From assembly GCA_003669055.1 (NCBI GenBank), contig RAYB01000035.1, forward strand, positions 1 to 55,393: a DNA stretch of 55,393 nucleotides, given 5' to 3'. A program made the position numbers and the translations under genes. This DNA is from a bacterium 1XD21-70 (GTDB lineage Bacteria > Bacillota > Clostridia > Lachnospirales > Lachnospiraceae). Of the stretch, positions 1-8,614 are shown in pieces. The notes under the pieces are model-generated. The model was given only the letters and a program-made list of their open reading frames with translations. It did no database searches and had not been told where the DNA came from. The stretch's first letter is position 1; every line of letters begins with the position of its first letter.

Positions 1-40
1 TAACTTTATTCTACCAAACGGCTATAGACCATGTCTATTT

Positions 41-370
41 TTATGAAATTAATTTGCGAAACTTATTATACGTCATCCATGATCTGCCATTATAAGACCA
101 CTCATGTTCTAAATATTCATTCTGCTTTTTCTCAACCATTTCAGATTCATAGGGGGAGCGAAAAAAGGAAAAATAAAAATTACGTATATTCAAAAAATTC
201 GGTCCTATTTGAATCATCTGGTGCAATTTATGATTATCCTCAGAATCAATTCTGCATGTTGTTATGTCATATTTCCGCAATGTCTGATAAACCTGCGCAA
301 ATGCTAATACTGTTTCTCCATCTATGCTTTCTTTTTCTTCCAACGACAATTCATTAAAAAACAACTCCAA
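41..370 (-). CDS. Small hypothetical protein, third gene of the DUF262/ATPase cassette
   Basis: Predicted 109-residue soluble protein of unknown function. It begins MELFFNELSL and is rich in aromatic and charged residues, with no signal peptide or membrane segment. It lies 59 nt downstream of the DUF3696-type ATPase on the same strand, so it is probably co-transcribed with it. The start used is TTG at 370, preceded by a GGAAGG-like ribosome binding site about 12 nt away; no better in-frame ATG exists. The acidic start and AT-rich codon use match the two upstream genes. It may be an accessory or effector subunit of the cassette, or a truncated remnant of a longer partner. No family was recognised with confidence. 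Confidence 0.55.
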   Translation of the reverse strand: MELFFNELSLEEKESIDGETVLAFAQVYQTLRKYDITTCRIDSEDNHKLHQMIQIGPNFLNIRNFYFSFFRSPYESEMVEKKQNEYLEHEWSYNGRSWMTYNKFRKLIS

Positions 371-429
371 TTTTTCTTATTTCCTTCCCATAGTCTTTCA
401 TATCCAAAATTTACGAAAGTTTCACTTAA

Positions 430-1536
430 CTACATTAACTCAGTCATAAGAATTCCCCATTCATCCAGCAGCCCCAAAGGATAATCACTTAAATTTCCCT
501 TTTCATCCACATAAATATTGTTAACTTTCGTTTCCTGATCACTGTTTTTTGAAAAGAAAGAAACCCCCACTTTTCCATTACTGATCTGCCCATTTTTTAC
601 AGCAACTCTTACTCCATTTATTACATGGTCGCTGTGAGATTCACAAATAATTTGACAGCCTTGATTCGCTGCTAATGATATCAATTTTGCAATCATAGTC
701 TGCCCTTTGGGATGAAGATGCGATTCGGGATTTTCAATCAATAAAAGACCATCTTCACTCGAAACAAGCAGTTCCACAACAAGAGGCAGAACATATGGAA
801 TACCAAACCCCACATTGACCGGTAAAAATGCATCAGAAACCAGCCTGTCTCCACCATAGCTGATTGCCAGTTTCGCTTTTTCAATTGTATGAAGTAATTC
901 TGCCGATATCCGTATACCAGGCGATATTTCTGCCATCCATGCCGATACTTGGTCAATCAAACGATTCGTTTTTCCGGTCTGCAGACACATTTCATCAGGA
1001 ATTTTTATTTTTTCTCCTTCAAGTGCTAAGAATGGAACTACAAATTCCCCACGCGTTCCCAATCGTGCAGCCCCGTTTTTTTTCCAATTTTCACTGCTGT
1101 ATTGTTTTTGAAGCCCTATATGCTCCGCCCCTAAATAGGAAAAACATTCTGAAAATAATGAAACTTCATAATCCTCATTTTTTCCCACTCCAATCCTCGT
1201 TAACTGATCGTCGTTTGGTTTGCCAGGTTCATATTTATAATAACAGTCATAGGGCGCATGATCTTCAAACTGAACATAAAATCTAATACTATCAGAGTCT
1301 CCACTTTGGCAAAAAATGTCCTTGCCGGTCCCTAACTGTATTATTTCACCATTTGTATATAAGCACTCTAATCCAGATTTATAATTTTCCCAAAAGCTTT
1401 GTCTTAAAAGCAATAATGCCTGTATTACGGAGGATTTTCCCATTCCATTCATTCCAAAAAACAAATTCAAATTCTCCAACGGCAATGATAACTTTTTTAT
1501 TGACTTAAAATTTTCTATTTGCATATAGTTAATCAT
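430..1536 (-). CDS. AAA/SMC-like ATPase, DUF3696 type
   Basis: A 368-residue ATPase of the AAA_21/OLD-like group with DUF3696-type C-terminal features. Visible motifs are Walker A GMNGMGKSS (residues 28-36), an ABC-signature-like VGFGIPYVLP (242-251), Walker B with the family's LLLIENPESHLHP (265-277), and the switch motif ESHSDHVINGVR (299-310). The start codon overlaps the end of the DUF262 gene by 8 nt, which implies translational coupling and a shared transcript. Proteins of this kind usually act as nucleotide-dependent switches for a nuclease or toxin partner; here the DUF262 protein is the obvious partner. A defence role is inference from gene pairing, not shown by the sequence. Confidence 0.85.
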   Translation of the reverse strand: MINYMQIENFKSIKKLSLPLENLNLFFGMNGMGKSSVIQALLLLRQSFWENYKSGLECLYTNGEIIQLGTGKDIFCQSGDSDSIRFYVQFEDHAPYDCYYKYEPGKPNDDQLTRIGVGKNEDYEVSLFSECFSYLGAEHIGLQKQYSSENWKKNGAARLGTRGEFVVPFLALEGEKIKIPDEMCLQTGKTNRLIDQVSAWMAEISPGIRISAELLHTIEKAKLAISYGGDRLVSDAFLPVNVGFGIPYVLPLVVELLVSSEDGLLLIENPESHLHPKGQTMIAKLISLAANQGCQIICESHSDHVINGVRVAVKNGQISNGKVGVSFFSKNSDQETKVNNIYVDEKGNLSDYPLGLLDEWGILMTELM

Positions 1537-2656
1537 CTGCTAATACCTTCCGAAAAATTTTATATATTGTATTATGCCGACCTTTGACATTATCTATAGC
1601 AGCAGTCCCACTCGTGATAATATTTACAAATTTTTTATCTTTTAACAATTTATCATATTCTTCCAACAGCTTATCTTTTTTTACGAGCAGTTGTTCACAT
1701 TCTTTTTCACTTAACTTAGCCATATTAACGGTTATTGCATCATAAAGCGGTTTATTAAGCCGTCCGTATCGTCCATTCGCCGTAATTTTCCGAAAGGCTA
1801 TCTCACCAAAAATATTGGTAATATATTTCATTGCTTTAAAAAAATCAATACGGCATTTCTCAATTGTAGATTTCGGCTCCTTTCGTAATCGAATCATCAC
1901 TTCATTCAGGTAATCTTCTAAATTACCTGAATACTGCTCTGTTCCCAGCAAATAAAAAGCCAAAAAACGGTTAACAAATTCACAATCCAGCATTCTACTG
2001 GGATCTATCTTTTTTCTTGTTGCCTTTACAAACTCCTCAGAATGTGCCAATTCCTTTAATAAATTAGCTGCCTGTCCTCTATAAACGGAATTTTTGATCT
2101 CTGCTGGTGTCAGGGTCAATCCTCCTGTATTAATTCTTGTAAATATGCTTGTTCTCACTTTATCCGGAGTTCCAGGTCTGATAACATATGCAGTTAATGA
2201 CTGTGTTTTTATTCGTCTCTGTATACTAGACGGAAGATCCTCAAATTTTTTTCCTTCGTATTCCTTTAGATATTCCAGCCCGGTCAAAGCAAGCCGGTTC
2301 TTGTCATTTAAATCAAGTACCATAAATTTTTTAATAGCATATAGCCTTTGCAGGCCGTCTACAACAATTAATTTATCATCATCCGTACTGTCAAAATAAA
2401 ATGACGGAAGCGGAATACGAATCATCAACGATTCAATCAACCTGCTCTGCTGGGTAGGATTCCACAAATCAGGACATCTCTGAAAATCTGGCTCCAGTAA
2501 AATATCTCCATATTTCAGCTGATCAATGATATTAGAAATAACCATCGGCTGAGTAATAATATCCACATCTTTAGGATTAAAAGGCTCTGTTATTTCTTCC
2601 TCATCAGTATCCAAATATAATTGCTCTTCTTCTATTTCGCAGCTTTCAATATTCAT
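1529..2656 (-). CDS. DUF262 (ParB/Srx-fold, GmrS-like) protein
   Basis: A 375-residue protein with a DUF262 domain. Key motifs are EPDFQR (residues 55-60), the SLMIRIPLPSFYF stretch (76-88) and VDGLQR (99-104), the DGQQR-type motif of this ParB-related fold, followed by FTRINTGGLTLTPAEI, also typical. DUF262 domains are found in GmrSD-type modification-dependent enzymes and in several phage-defence proteins, where the motif is linked to NTP hydrolysis or nuclease control. There is no C-terminal DUF1524 HNH domain, so any nuclease activity would need another protein. The ATG at 2656 is preceded by GGAG; a GTG at 2704 is in frame but has no ribosome binding site. First gene of a three-gene minus-strand cassette just past the infA terminator. 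Confidence 0.85.
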   Translation of the reverse strand: MNIESCEIEEEQLYLDTDEEEITEPFNPKDVDIITQPMVISNIIDQLKYGDILLEPDFQRCPDLWNPTQQSRLIESLMIRIPLPSFYFDSTDDDKLIVVDGLQRLYAIKKFMVLDLNDKNRLALTGLEYLKEYEGKKFEDLPSSIQRRIKTQSLTAYVIRPGTPDKVRTSIFTRINTGGLTLTPAEIKNSVYRGQAANLLKELAHSEEFVKATRKKIDPSRMLDCEFVNRFLAFYLLGTEQYSGNLEDYLNEVMIRLRKEPKSTIEKCRIDFFKAMKYITNIFGEIAFRKITANGRYGRLNKPLYDAITVNMAKLSEKECEQLLVKKDKLLEEYDKLLKDKKFVNIITSGTAAIDNVKGRHNTIYKIFRKVLADD

Positions 2657-3068
2657 AAAATTATTTCTCCATAGGAAGTCCTTATACAATATATTCTCAA
2701 CCACTTTATTTATTAATATACCATAAGATATGTGCTTCTCGACATCTGTATCTTATTGCCTTACCCTCAGTGCACAAGGGGACACACGGTTTTGCATCTC
2801 AGATTTGCAGATTATTCCGATTATATCATGCCTTTTCAGGCTATGTCCATATTTCAACACCAAAAATCGAAATTATTCTGCTTTACAAAAAAGCCAGCTT
2901 TTGAAATTGTATGAATACAAATTCTAAGTTGGCTTTTTGAGAATTCTATATTTATTTTTATATTTCTGCGTGAACACACTCTGGAGGAAGGCAGGAAAAA
3001 ATCCGTCCGATCAACCGGCCGCCCGCCCTCCAAGGCGTCCCCCTCGCCTGTCTGGCTTACTTCAGACT
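2657..3068. other. Intergenic region between infA and the DUF262 cassette; no rpmJ
   Basis: No gene is seen in this 412-nt stretch. Just below infA, the 128 nt from 2941 to 3068 read on the minus strand contain no ATG, so the L36 gene that normally follows infA is absent. A small hairpin (GTCTG/CAGAC) follows the infA stop and a strong bidirectional terminator lies at 2887-2938. The AT-rich part at 2657-2880 probably carries the cassette promoter, but no clear -35/-10 pair could be defended. Confidence 0.6.
2887..2938 (-). terminator. Bidirectional intrinsic terminator ending the ribosomal operon
   Basis: A stem of AAAAAGCCAGCTT against AAGTTGGCTTTTT encloses a second, AT-rich stem (GAAATTGTAT against ATACAAATTC), with T runs on both strands. 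On the minus strand it ends the rpsJ-infA transcript and insulates the DUF262 cassette. Confidence 0.85.
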
Positions 3069-3287
3069 CTATTTATCCCTCCAGATAATCCTCCCCTTGG
3101 AAAGATCATACGGCGACAGTTCAATCGTCACCCGATCCCCCGGAAGAATCCGGATATAATTCATCCGCAGCTTCCCGCTGATATGCGCCAGCACCTGATG
3201 CCCATTCTCCAGTTCCACCTGGAACATGGCATTCGGCAGCTTCTCCACAACAGTTCCCTCAATCTCAATTACATCTGCTTTAGACAT
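3069..3287 (-). CDS. infA: Translation initiation factor IF-1
   Basis: A 72-residue S1/OB-fold protein that binds the ribosomal A site during initiation together with IF-2 and IF-3. It starts [20 protein letters not shown] and contains the family's [16 protein letters not shown] and [11 protein letters not shown]-like segments. Length and sequence are typical of bacterial IF-1. GGAGG lies 9 nt before the ATG. It follows the KOW gene in the order map-KOW-infA, the usual clostridial arrangement, but here it is the last gene of the operon: the expected rpmJ-rpsM-rpsK-rpsD-rpoA-rplQ block is not downstream. Confidence 0.97.
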   Translation of the reverse strand: MSKADVIEIEGTVVEKLPNAMFQVELENGHQVLAHISGKLRMNYIRILPGDRVTIELSPYDLSKGRIIWRDK

Positions 3288-3413
3288 GTACTCTTACCTC
3301 CTGAATGCGTAACATCTGCAACAGCCCAGATGCCCTTACGGTTATTCACCCTGTCACTCTCCCGGATTACAAATCCACAGGATTTCAAGCTGCACTCCCC
3401 GGCACAGGCAGAA

Positions 3414-3677
3414 TCACCTCTCCCCCACGCCAGAAATGCACTCCACAAAACTTTTCAGCCGGGCATAAAGTTCCTCATCCGACACCGGAAATTCCCTGAC
3501 CAGGCAGTTCTTCACCACCTGGATATGCCTTATATTCTTCCGCTTGGGATGCCCCTGCGTCCGGGTTCTTCCATCTGCCAGCAACGCCCGCTCCCCGTCC
3601 ACAGACAATATCACATAGTACTGACCCTTATCATGCCCGGCAAGAGATCTCGCCAGACAACCTGGTTGATAATCCAT
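3414..3677 (-). CDS. KOW-domain RNA-binding protein (L14e/L27e-like)
   Basis: An 87-residue protein with an N-terminal KOW-type motif: GCLARSLAGHDKGQYYVIL near residues 6-24, then HPKRKNIRHIQVVK. Proteins like this sit between map and infA in many Clostridia and are annotated as KOW or ribosomal L14e/L27e-like RNA-binding proteins; the role is unproven but probably ribosome-linked. ATG at 3677 (MDYQPG) fits the family start; a GTG at 3695 overlapping the map stop in a GTGA coupling would add six residues. It is separated from infA by 126 nt. Confidence 0.85.
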   Translation of the reverse strand: MDYQPGCLARSLAGHDKGQYYVILSVDGERALLADGRTRTQGHPKRKNIRHIQVVKNCLVREFPVSDEELYARLKSFVECISGVGER

Positions 3678-3691
3678 CCTGCTCACCGTCC

Positions 3692-4444
3692 TCACAGCAG
3701 AGACAAAATCTCCGGCTCCCCCTCTGTAATCAGAATTGTATTCTCATAATGCGCAGAAAGCGAACCATCATCTGTTACCACCGTCCAGTCATCATTCAGC
3801 CATACCACATCCGCACGCCCCATATTGATCATAGGCTCAATCGCAAGCGTCATGCCCGGACACAGGCGGATTCCCTTCCGCTTCTGGGCGAAATTCGGCA
3901 CCTCCGGATCCTCATGAAGCGCCTTCCCCACTCCGTGCCCTACCAGGTCACGAACCACCCCATAACCGAAATGCTCCGCATAGGCCTGAATAGCCGAAGA
4001 GATATCATTGAGGTGATAGCCCTTTTTCGCATACTTGATGCCCTCAAAAAAGCACTCCCTTGTCACCTGAATCAGCTGCTGCGCCTCCGGCGAAATCTTC
4101 CCGATGGCATGCGTCCTGGCCGCATCCGAATGGTATCCATTGTAGATCACCCCCGCATCCAGGCTGACAATGTCACCCTCCCGCAGAATCCGGTGCTTAT
4201 TCGGAATCCCATGCACCACCTCATCATTTACCGACACACAGATAGAAGCAGGATACCCATTATAATTCTTAAAAGAAGGAATACAGCCAAAACCACGGAT
4301 CAGCCTCTCCCCGGTTCGGTCAATATCCATCGTTGAAATCCCAGGCTTCAAAATCCTGCCCAGTTCCTCATGCACCTGCGCAAGGATTCTTCCCGCTTCC
4401 CGCATCAATTCTATCTCTCGCTCTGATTTAATCGACACTGACAT
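3692..4444 (-). CDS. map: Methionine aminopeptidase, type I
   Basis: A 250-residue metalloenzyme that removes the initiator methionine from new proteins. The metal ligands are visible: two Asp in VSLDAGVIYNGYHSDAAR, His in LVGHGVGKALHEDP, Glu in LAIEPMIN and Glu in HYENTILIT. Length is typical for type Ia enzymes, without the N-terminal zinc-finger extension seen in some. It lies 3 nt after adk and its stop overlaps an alternative GTG start of the KOW gene, so it is part of the spc transcript. Confidence 0.97.
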   Translation of the reverse strand: MSVSIKSEREIELMREAGRILAQVHEELGRILKPGISTMDIDRTGERLIRGFGCIPSFKNYNGYPASICVSVNDEVVHGIPNKHRILREGDIVSLDAGVIYNGYHSDAARTHAIGKISPEAQQLIQVTRECFFEGIKYAKKGYHLNDISSAIQAYAEHFGYGVVRDLVGHGVGKALHEDPEVPNFAQKRKGIRLCPGMTLAIEPMINMGRADVVWLNDDWTVVTDDGSLSAHYENTILITEGEPEILSLL

Positions 4445-4447
4445 AAT

Positions 4448-5092
4448 TTATGCCCCCAGGACGGCCACGATATCCTGGAACACTTCATTCAATTCCTTCG
4501 TCCCATCCACCGTCACTAAAATCCCCTGCCCCTTATAATAATCGATCAAAGGCTGGGTCTGGTCATGGTACACCGTCAGGCGCTTCAAAACCGTCTCCGG
4601 CTTGTCATCATCCCGCAGCACCAGCGCATCCTGGCAGCTGTCACATACCCCCTCCGCCTTCGGCGGGTTAAACGCAACATGATAGGTAGCGCCGCACTTT
4701 AAGCACGCCCTTCTTCCGCCCATACGCGTGACAATCGCCTCATCCGGCACATCCACATCAACCGCATAATCCATCTTCTCCCCACGCTTTGCAAGCGCCG
4801 CAGTAAGGCTCTCCGCCTGCGGAATCGTCCGCGGGAATCCGTCCAGCACATATCCCCCGGCACAGTCACCCTCACTGATTCGATCCAGCAACATGCCAAT
4901 GGTGACATCATCCGGCACCAGCTGCCCCTGATCCATATACGACTTCGCCTTCATGCCCAGTTCGGTTCCGCCCTTGATATTCGCACGGAAAATATCACCC
5001 GTAGAAATATGCGGAATCCCATACTTTTCCGCAATCTTCTTCGCCTGAGTCCCTTTCCCCGCACCAGGAGCCCCCAACATAATAATCTTCAT
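4448..5092 (-). CDS. adk: Adenylate kinase, zinc-lid form
   Basis: A 214-residue cytoplasmic enzyme interconverting ATP + AMP and 2 ADP. It shows the P-loop GAPGAGKGTQA at residues 7-17, the AMP-site STGDIFR, the DGFPRT motif, and a four-cysteine zinc lid (CLKCG ... CDSCQ) typical of Gram-positive enzymes. The second of two adjacent ATGs is used (MKIIMLG), 7 nt after AGGAGG. It is separated from secY by a hairpin with a U-tract at 5133-5169, so its level may be set partly by read-through. Confidence 0.97.
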   Translation of the reverse strand: MKIIMLGAPGAGKGTQAKKIAEKYGIPHISTGDIFRANIKGGTELGMKAKSYMDQGQLVPDDVTIGMLLDRISEGDCAGGYVLDGFPRTIPQAESLTAALAKRGEKMDYAVDVDVPDEAIVTRMGGRRACLKCGATYHVAFNPPKAEGVCDSCQDALVLRDDDKPETVLKRLTVYHDQTQPLIDYYKGQGILVTVDGTKELNEVFQDIVAVLGA

Positions 5093-5132
5093 CATTCAAC
5101 CTCCTCTTCCTTCAGATTTCCTGTTTATAGCA

Positions 5133-5169
5133 GAAAAAGCTGCCGCCCATTTTTCTCTGCGCAGCAGCT
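5133..5169 (-). terminator. Internal intrinsic terminator between secY and adk
   Basis: On the minus strand AGCTGCTGC (5161-5169) pairs with GCGGCAGCT (5138-5146) around a 14-nt loop and is followed by TTTTTC. It sits in the 86-nt gap after secY and would attenuate transcription before adk-map-KOW-infA. Confidence 0.65.
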
Positions 5170-5181
5170 CTCCAGCTTATC

Positions 5182-6498
5182 CTAATCGTTTAAAAATCCC
5201 TTATAATTCCGCACAATCACCTGCGACTCAATGGCTTTGATCGTCTCCAGGATGACACTGACAATAATGATCAGGGAAGTACCCAAAAACGACAGACGGC
5301 TCACGCCAAACACACCAGAAATCATAATCGGAATTACACTGATGATAATCAGGCCCACAGCGCCAACAAAAATGATATAATTCAAAATCCTGTCCAGATA
5401 CTCCGATGTCGGCTTACCCGGACGGATACCCGGGATAAATCCACCGGATTTCTTCATATTGTTAGCCACTTCCAGCGGGTTAAAAGTAATCGACGTGTAG
5501 AAATAGGCAAACAGCACAATCAACACAATATAAATCACCAGACCCACAGAATACCAGGGCATCTCCGGACGGAACCAGGAAGACTGATTCAGCATCATCA
5601 GAATCTTGCCCGGAATCGTACTATAATCCGGATTAAAAAACTGCGCAATCACAACCGGGAACGACAAAATAGAAGAAGCAAAAATCACCGGAATCACGCC
5701 TGCGGTATTCACCTTCAGCGGGATATGGGAGGACTGGCCGCCCACCATCTTCCTTCCCACCATCTTCTTGGAATACTGTACCGGAATCCTGCGCTCACCG
5801 TCCTGCAAATAGACCACGAACACCACCATTGCCACGATGACTGCCAGAATCATCAGAAACGCAACCACCTGGACAGCAATAATCCTGCCGTTCATAAACG
5901 TATTATACAGACTGCTGACATCCTGGGGCAAAGAAGAAACGATGTTGAAAAGCAGGACAATAGAAATCCCGTTCCCCACACCCTTCTCGGTTATCCGCTC
6001 GCCAATCCACATCAGGAATGCACTCCCTGCGGTCATTGTCATCACCGCAACCACCACACTCCAGAAATTGTAATCAATCAACAACCCCTGACCGCCAAAT
6101 CCAACCGCCATAGCCGTAGACTCCAGCAGAGCCAGCGCCACGGTCAGATAACGGGTATACTCCGCAATCTTCTTTCTGCCATCCTCGCCCTCCCTCTGCA
6201 TTTCCTCCAGCTTCGGAATCGCGATCGTCAAAAGCTGCATGATAATCGAAGATGTGATATACGGGGTAATGCTCAGAGCCAGCACTGACATGGAAGTAAA
6301 AGAACCACCTGTCATCGCATCAAAGAAATTGAACGCATCTCCGCTCTGCCTGGCAAAAAAATCCTTAAAATAGGAGGTATTCACCCCGGGAATCGGAAGT
6401 TCCGACCCGAAGCGAATCACCACCAGCATCATGAAAGTATAGAGAAGCTTCTTGCGAATCTCCCTGTCCTTCCATGCATTTCGGAGTGTCTTTAACAT
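5182..6498 (-). CDS. secY: Protein translocase subunit SecY
   Basis: A 438-residue polytopic membrane protein with ten hydrophobic segments that forms the channel of the SecYEG translocon. It begins MLKTLRNAWKDREIRKKLLYT and carries the family markers GSELPIPGVN near the first transmembrane segment, EKGVGNGISIVL, RRIPVQY and a C-terminal PGKPTSEYLDRIL loop involved in SecA/ribosome contact. Length is normal. It follows rplO by 1 nt, the standard spc position, and is followed by an attenuating hairpin. Confidence 0.98.
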   Translation of the reverse strand: MLKTLRNAWKDREIRKKLLYTFMMLVVIRFGSELPIPGVNTSYFKDFFARQSGDAFNFFDAMTGGSFTSMSVLALSITPYITSSIIMQLLTIAIPKLEEMQREGEDGRKKIAEYTRYLTVALALLESTAMAVGFGGQGLLIDYNFWSVVVAVMTMTAGSAFLMWIGERITEKGVGNGISIVLLFNIVSSLPQDVSSLYNTFMNGRIIAVQVVAFLMILAVIVAMVVFVVYLQDGERRIPVQYSKKMVGRKMVGGQSSHIPLKVNTAGVIPVIFASSILSFPVVIAQFFNPDYSTIPGKILMMLNQSSWFRPEMPWYSVGLVIYIVLIVLFAYFYTSITFNPLEVANNMKKSGGFIPGIRPGKPTSEYLDRILNYIIFVGAVGLIIISVIPIMISGVFGVSRLSFLGTSLIIIVSVILETIKAIESQVIVRNYKGFLND

Positions 6499-6499
6499 A

Positions 6500-6940
6500 T
6501 TAGATCACCTCGCAGGTTCCACCTAAAGCCTCAATCTTTGTTTTTGCACCCTCGCTGAATGCATCTACTTTTACGGTCAGCTTTTTGGTTAATTCTCCGT
6601 CACCAAGAATCTTGACACCGTCTCTGGGATTCTTAATGATGCCGCACTCCATCAGGGACTCTACCGTGACCACTGCATCATTGTCAAAACGCTCCAGGGC
6701 GCTCACATTGATTGCAACGATCTCTTTTGTATTGCGGTTCGTAAATCCTCTCTTCGGAATCCGACGATATAAAGGCATCTGACCGCCCTCAAAACCAGGC
6801 CTCGGAGCACCAGAACGGGCTTTCTGCCCCTTATGGCCCTTACCGGCTGTCTTGCCGTTGCCTGAACCATGGCCGCGCCCTCTTCTGAAATTATCGCTGT
6901 GCTTGGAACCGGCAGCCGGTTGTAAATTCGATAAATCCAT
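6500..6940 (-). CDS. rplO: 50S ribosomal protein L15
   Basis: A 146-residue 23S rRNA-binding protein with the typical Gly/Lys/Arg-rich N-terminal tail ([20 protein letters not shown]) that threads into the large subunit, and a globular C-terminal half ending [13 protein letters not shown] at 6940 follows AGGAGG by about 9 nt; an adjacent GTG upstream is less likely. Directly precedes secY. Confidence 0.97.
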   Translation of the reverse strand: MDLSNLQPAAGSKHSDNFRRGRGHGSGNGKTAGKGHKGQKARSGAPRPGFEGGQMPLYRRIPKRGFTNRNTKEIVAINVSALERFDNDAVVTVESLMECGIIKNPRDGVKILGDGELTKKLTVKVDAFSEGAKTKIEALGGTCEVI

Positions 6941-6966
6941 CACATTGCACCTCCTTACTTCGGTAA

Positions 6967-7149
6967 TTAGACTTCTTCAACTTTCACCAAGTGTTTCACA
7001 TGCCAGATCATGCCTCTGACCGCATCATTATCCGGCAGTTCCACTGTCTTGTTCAGCTTTCTAAGACCCAGGGCCTCCACCGTTGCTTTCTGCTTCGGAA
7101 CCGCCCCGATCGGGGATTTGACTAATGTCACTTTTAACTTCTCAGCCAT
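6967..7149 (-). CDS. rpmD: 50S ribosomal protein L30
   Basis: A 60-residue small-form L30, starting [15 protein letters not shown] and containing the conserved [20 protein letters not shown] segment. It binds 23S rRNA near the 5S junction. Normal bacterial length, with a strong AGGAG ribosome binding site and the usual place between rpsE and rplO. Confidence 0.97.
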   Translation of the reverse strand: MAEKLKVTLVKSPIGAVPKQKATVEALGLRKLNKTVELPDNDAVRGMIWHVKHLVKVEEV

Positions 7150-7162
7150 CTCATTCTCCTCC

Positions 7163-7672
7163 TTAGCCTAAAATCTCATCTACGGATTTGCCGCGCAGTC
7201 TCGCATACTCCTCCGGAGTCTTAAGCTTGGTCAGCCCATCAATCACAGCCAGCACTACATTGGTCTTATTGTTGGAACCCAGGGACTTCGCACGGACGTT
7301 CTTAATCCCTGCCAGTTCCAGTACGGCACGTGCCGGGCCGCCAGCGATGATACCAGTACCTTCCGGAGCCTTCTTCATCAGTACGCTGGAACTGCCAAAC
7401 TGTGCCAGGATGTCGTGAGGGATGCTCTGGTTCTCATCCACCGGAATCTCCACCAGGTTCTTGGCAGCCGCCTCTTTGCCTTTGCGGATTGCTTCCGGAA
7501 CCTCACCTGCCTTACCCAAGCCGGCGCCAACATGGCCTTTGCCGTCCCCGACTACTACCAGAGCAGAGAATCTCATGGTGCGGCCGCCCTTAACCGTCTT
7601 CGATACACGCTTGATTGCTACTACATTGTCATTTAACTCTAACTGACTTGCGTCAATAATTGTACGCTTCAT
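7163..7672 (-). CDS. rpsE: 30S ribosomal protein S5
   Basis: A 169-residue protein at the mRNA entry and decoding-fidelity region of the small subunit. It shows the N-terminal double-stranded-RNA-binding fold with [20 protein letters not shown] and the C-terminal [17 protein letters not shown] segment. Length and order (rplR-rpsE-rpmD) are standard. The [11 protein letters not shown] region, where spectinomycin-resistance changes cluster, looks ordinary. Confidence 0.97.
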   Translation of the reverse strand: MKRTIIDASQLELNDNVVAIKRVSKTVKGGRTMRFSALVVVGDGKGHVGAGLGKAGEVPEAIRKGKEAAAKNLVEIPVDENQSIPHDILAQFGSSSVLMKKAPEGTGIIAGGPARAVLELAGIKNVRAKSLGSNNKTNVVLAVIDGLTKLKTPEEYARLRGKSVDEILG

Positions 7673-7688
7673 GCCGTTCTCCTCTCTA

Positions 7689-8057
7689 CTAGAATTTCAG
7701 ACCGGCTTCGCGGGCCGCATCTGCAAGTGCCTGAATCTTACCCTGGTAAATGAAACCGCCACGGTCAAACACGACCTCCCCGATTCCCTTCTCCAGCGCC
7801 CTCTTAGCGATCAGAGTTCCAACATAGCTGGCAGCAGCCACATCATTGGTATGCTCCAGTTCCTCTTTTGCTGCCTTCTCCAAGGTAGATGCCGCTACCA
7901 GAGTATTGCCGACGGAATCGTCAATAATCTGGGCATACATATGATTGTTGCTTCTGAACACAGCCAGACGCGGTCTCTCTGCAGTCCCTGCAAAGCGGTT
8001 GCGTAATCTGGTATGTTTTTTAACGCGAACTTCTTTTCTCGACTTCTTGCTAACCAT
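7689..8057 (-). CDS. rplR: 50S ribosomal protein L18
   Basis: A 122-residue 5S rRNA-binding protein. It has the basic N-terminus [20 protein letters not shown], the [24 protein letters not shown] core and the [25 protein letters not shown]-terminus. Normal length, 14 nt downstream of rplF. Confidence 0.97.
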   Translation of the reverse strand: MVSKKSRKEVRVKKHTRLRNRFAGTAERPRLAVFRSNNHMYAQIIDDSVGNTLVAASTLEKAAKEELEHTNDVAAASYVGTLIAKRALEKGIGEVVFDRGGFIYQGKIQALADAAREAGLKF

Positions 8058-8071
8058 TTTCGCACTCCCTC

Positions 8072-8614
8072 CTACTTCTTACCAGTCTTACCAACTTTAC
8101 GTCTGATTGTCTCATCGGCGTACTTAATGCCCTTGCCCTTATACGGCTCAGGTCTTCTCTTGTCTCTGATTTCGGCAGCATACTGGCCAACTTTTTCTTT
8201 ATCAATACCCTTCACCGTGATCTTGTTCTGACCCTCGAGGACTGTCTCCAGCCCCTCCGGATCCTCCATCTCCACCGGATGGGAATAACCCAGGTTCAGG
8301 GTTAATTTCTTGCCCTGCTTGGATGCACGGTAACCCACACCATTCACCTCCAGAACCTTCTCATAGCCGCTGGTCACACCAACTACCATGTTGTTGATCA
8401 GAGTCCTGGTAAGCCCATGAAGGGATTTCATCCTTTTCAAATCATTAGGCCTGGTTACTATGATATGTCCATCCTCTTCCTTTATAGACATCTCTACCGG
8501 CAACTCCCTCTCAAGAGTTCCCTTCGGCCCTTTTACAGTCACTTTGTTATTCTCCGCGATCGTCACGGTCACACCAGCCGGAACCGCGATTGGCATTCTT
8601 CCGATACGTGACAT
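8072..8614 (-). CDS. rplF: 50S ribosomal protein L6
   Basis: A 180-residue two-domain protein at the factor-binding region of the large subunit. It starts [15 protein letters not shown] and has the family's [11 protein letters not shown] and [17 protein letters not shown] motifs. A strong AGGAGG site precedes the ATG. It is preceded by an unusually long 209-nt spacer that contains a repeat element (see 8615-8823). Confidence 0.97.
   Translation of the reverse strand: MSRIGRMPIAVPAGVTVTIAENNKVTVKGPKGTLERELPVEMSIKEEDGHIIVTRPNDLKRMKSLHGLTRTLINNMVVGVTSGYEKVLEVNGVGYRASKQGKKLTLNLGYSHPVEMEDPEGLETVLEGQNKITVKGIDKEKVGQYAAEIRDKRRPEPYKGKGIKYADETIRRKVGKTGKK

Noticed and set aside
2937-3749. A long plus-strand frame of about 270 codons over infA and the KOW gene
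   Set aside because: It is antisense to well-recognised genes, has proline/arginine-rich composition typical of a shadow frame, and no ribosome binding site.
3749-4336. Plus-strand frame antisense to map
   Set aside because: Map is complete with all metal ligands on the minus strand; the antisense frame has shadow composition.
5725-6288. His-rich plus-strand frame of 187 codons within secY
   Set aside because: It is the complement of membrane-segment codons in SecY; histidine richness is an artefact of that.
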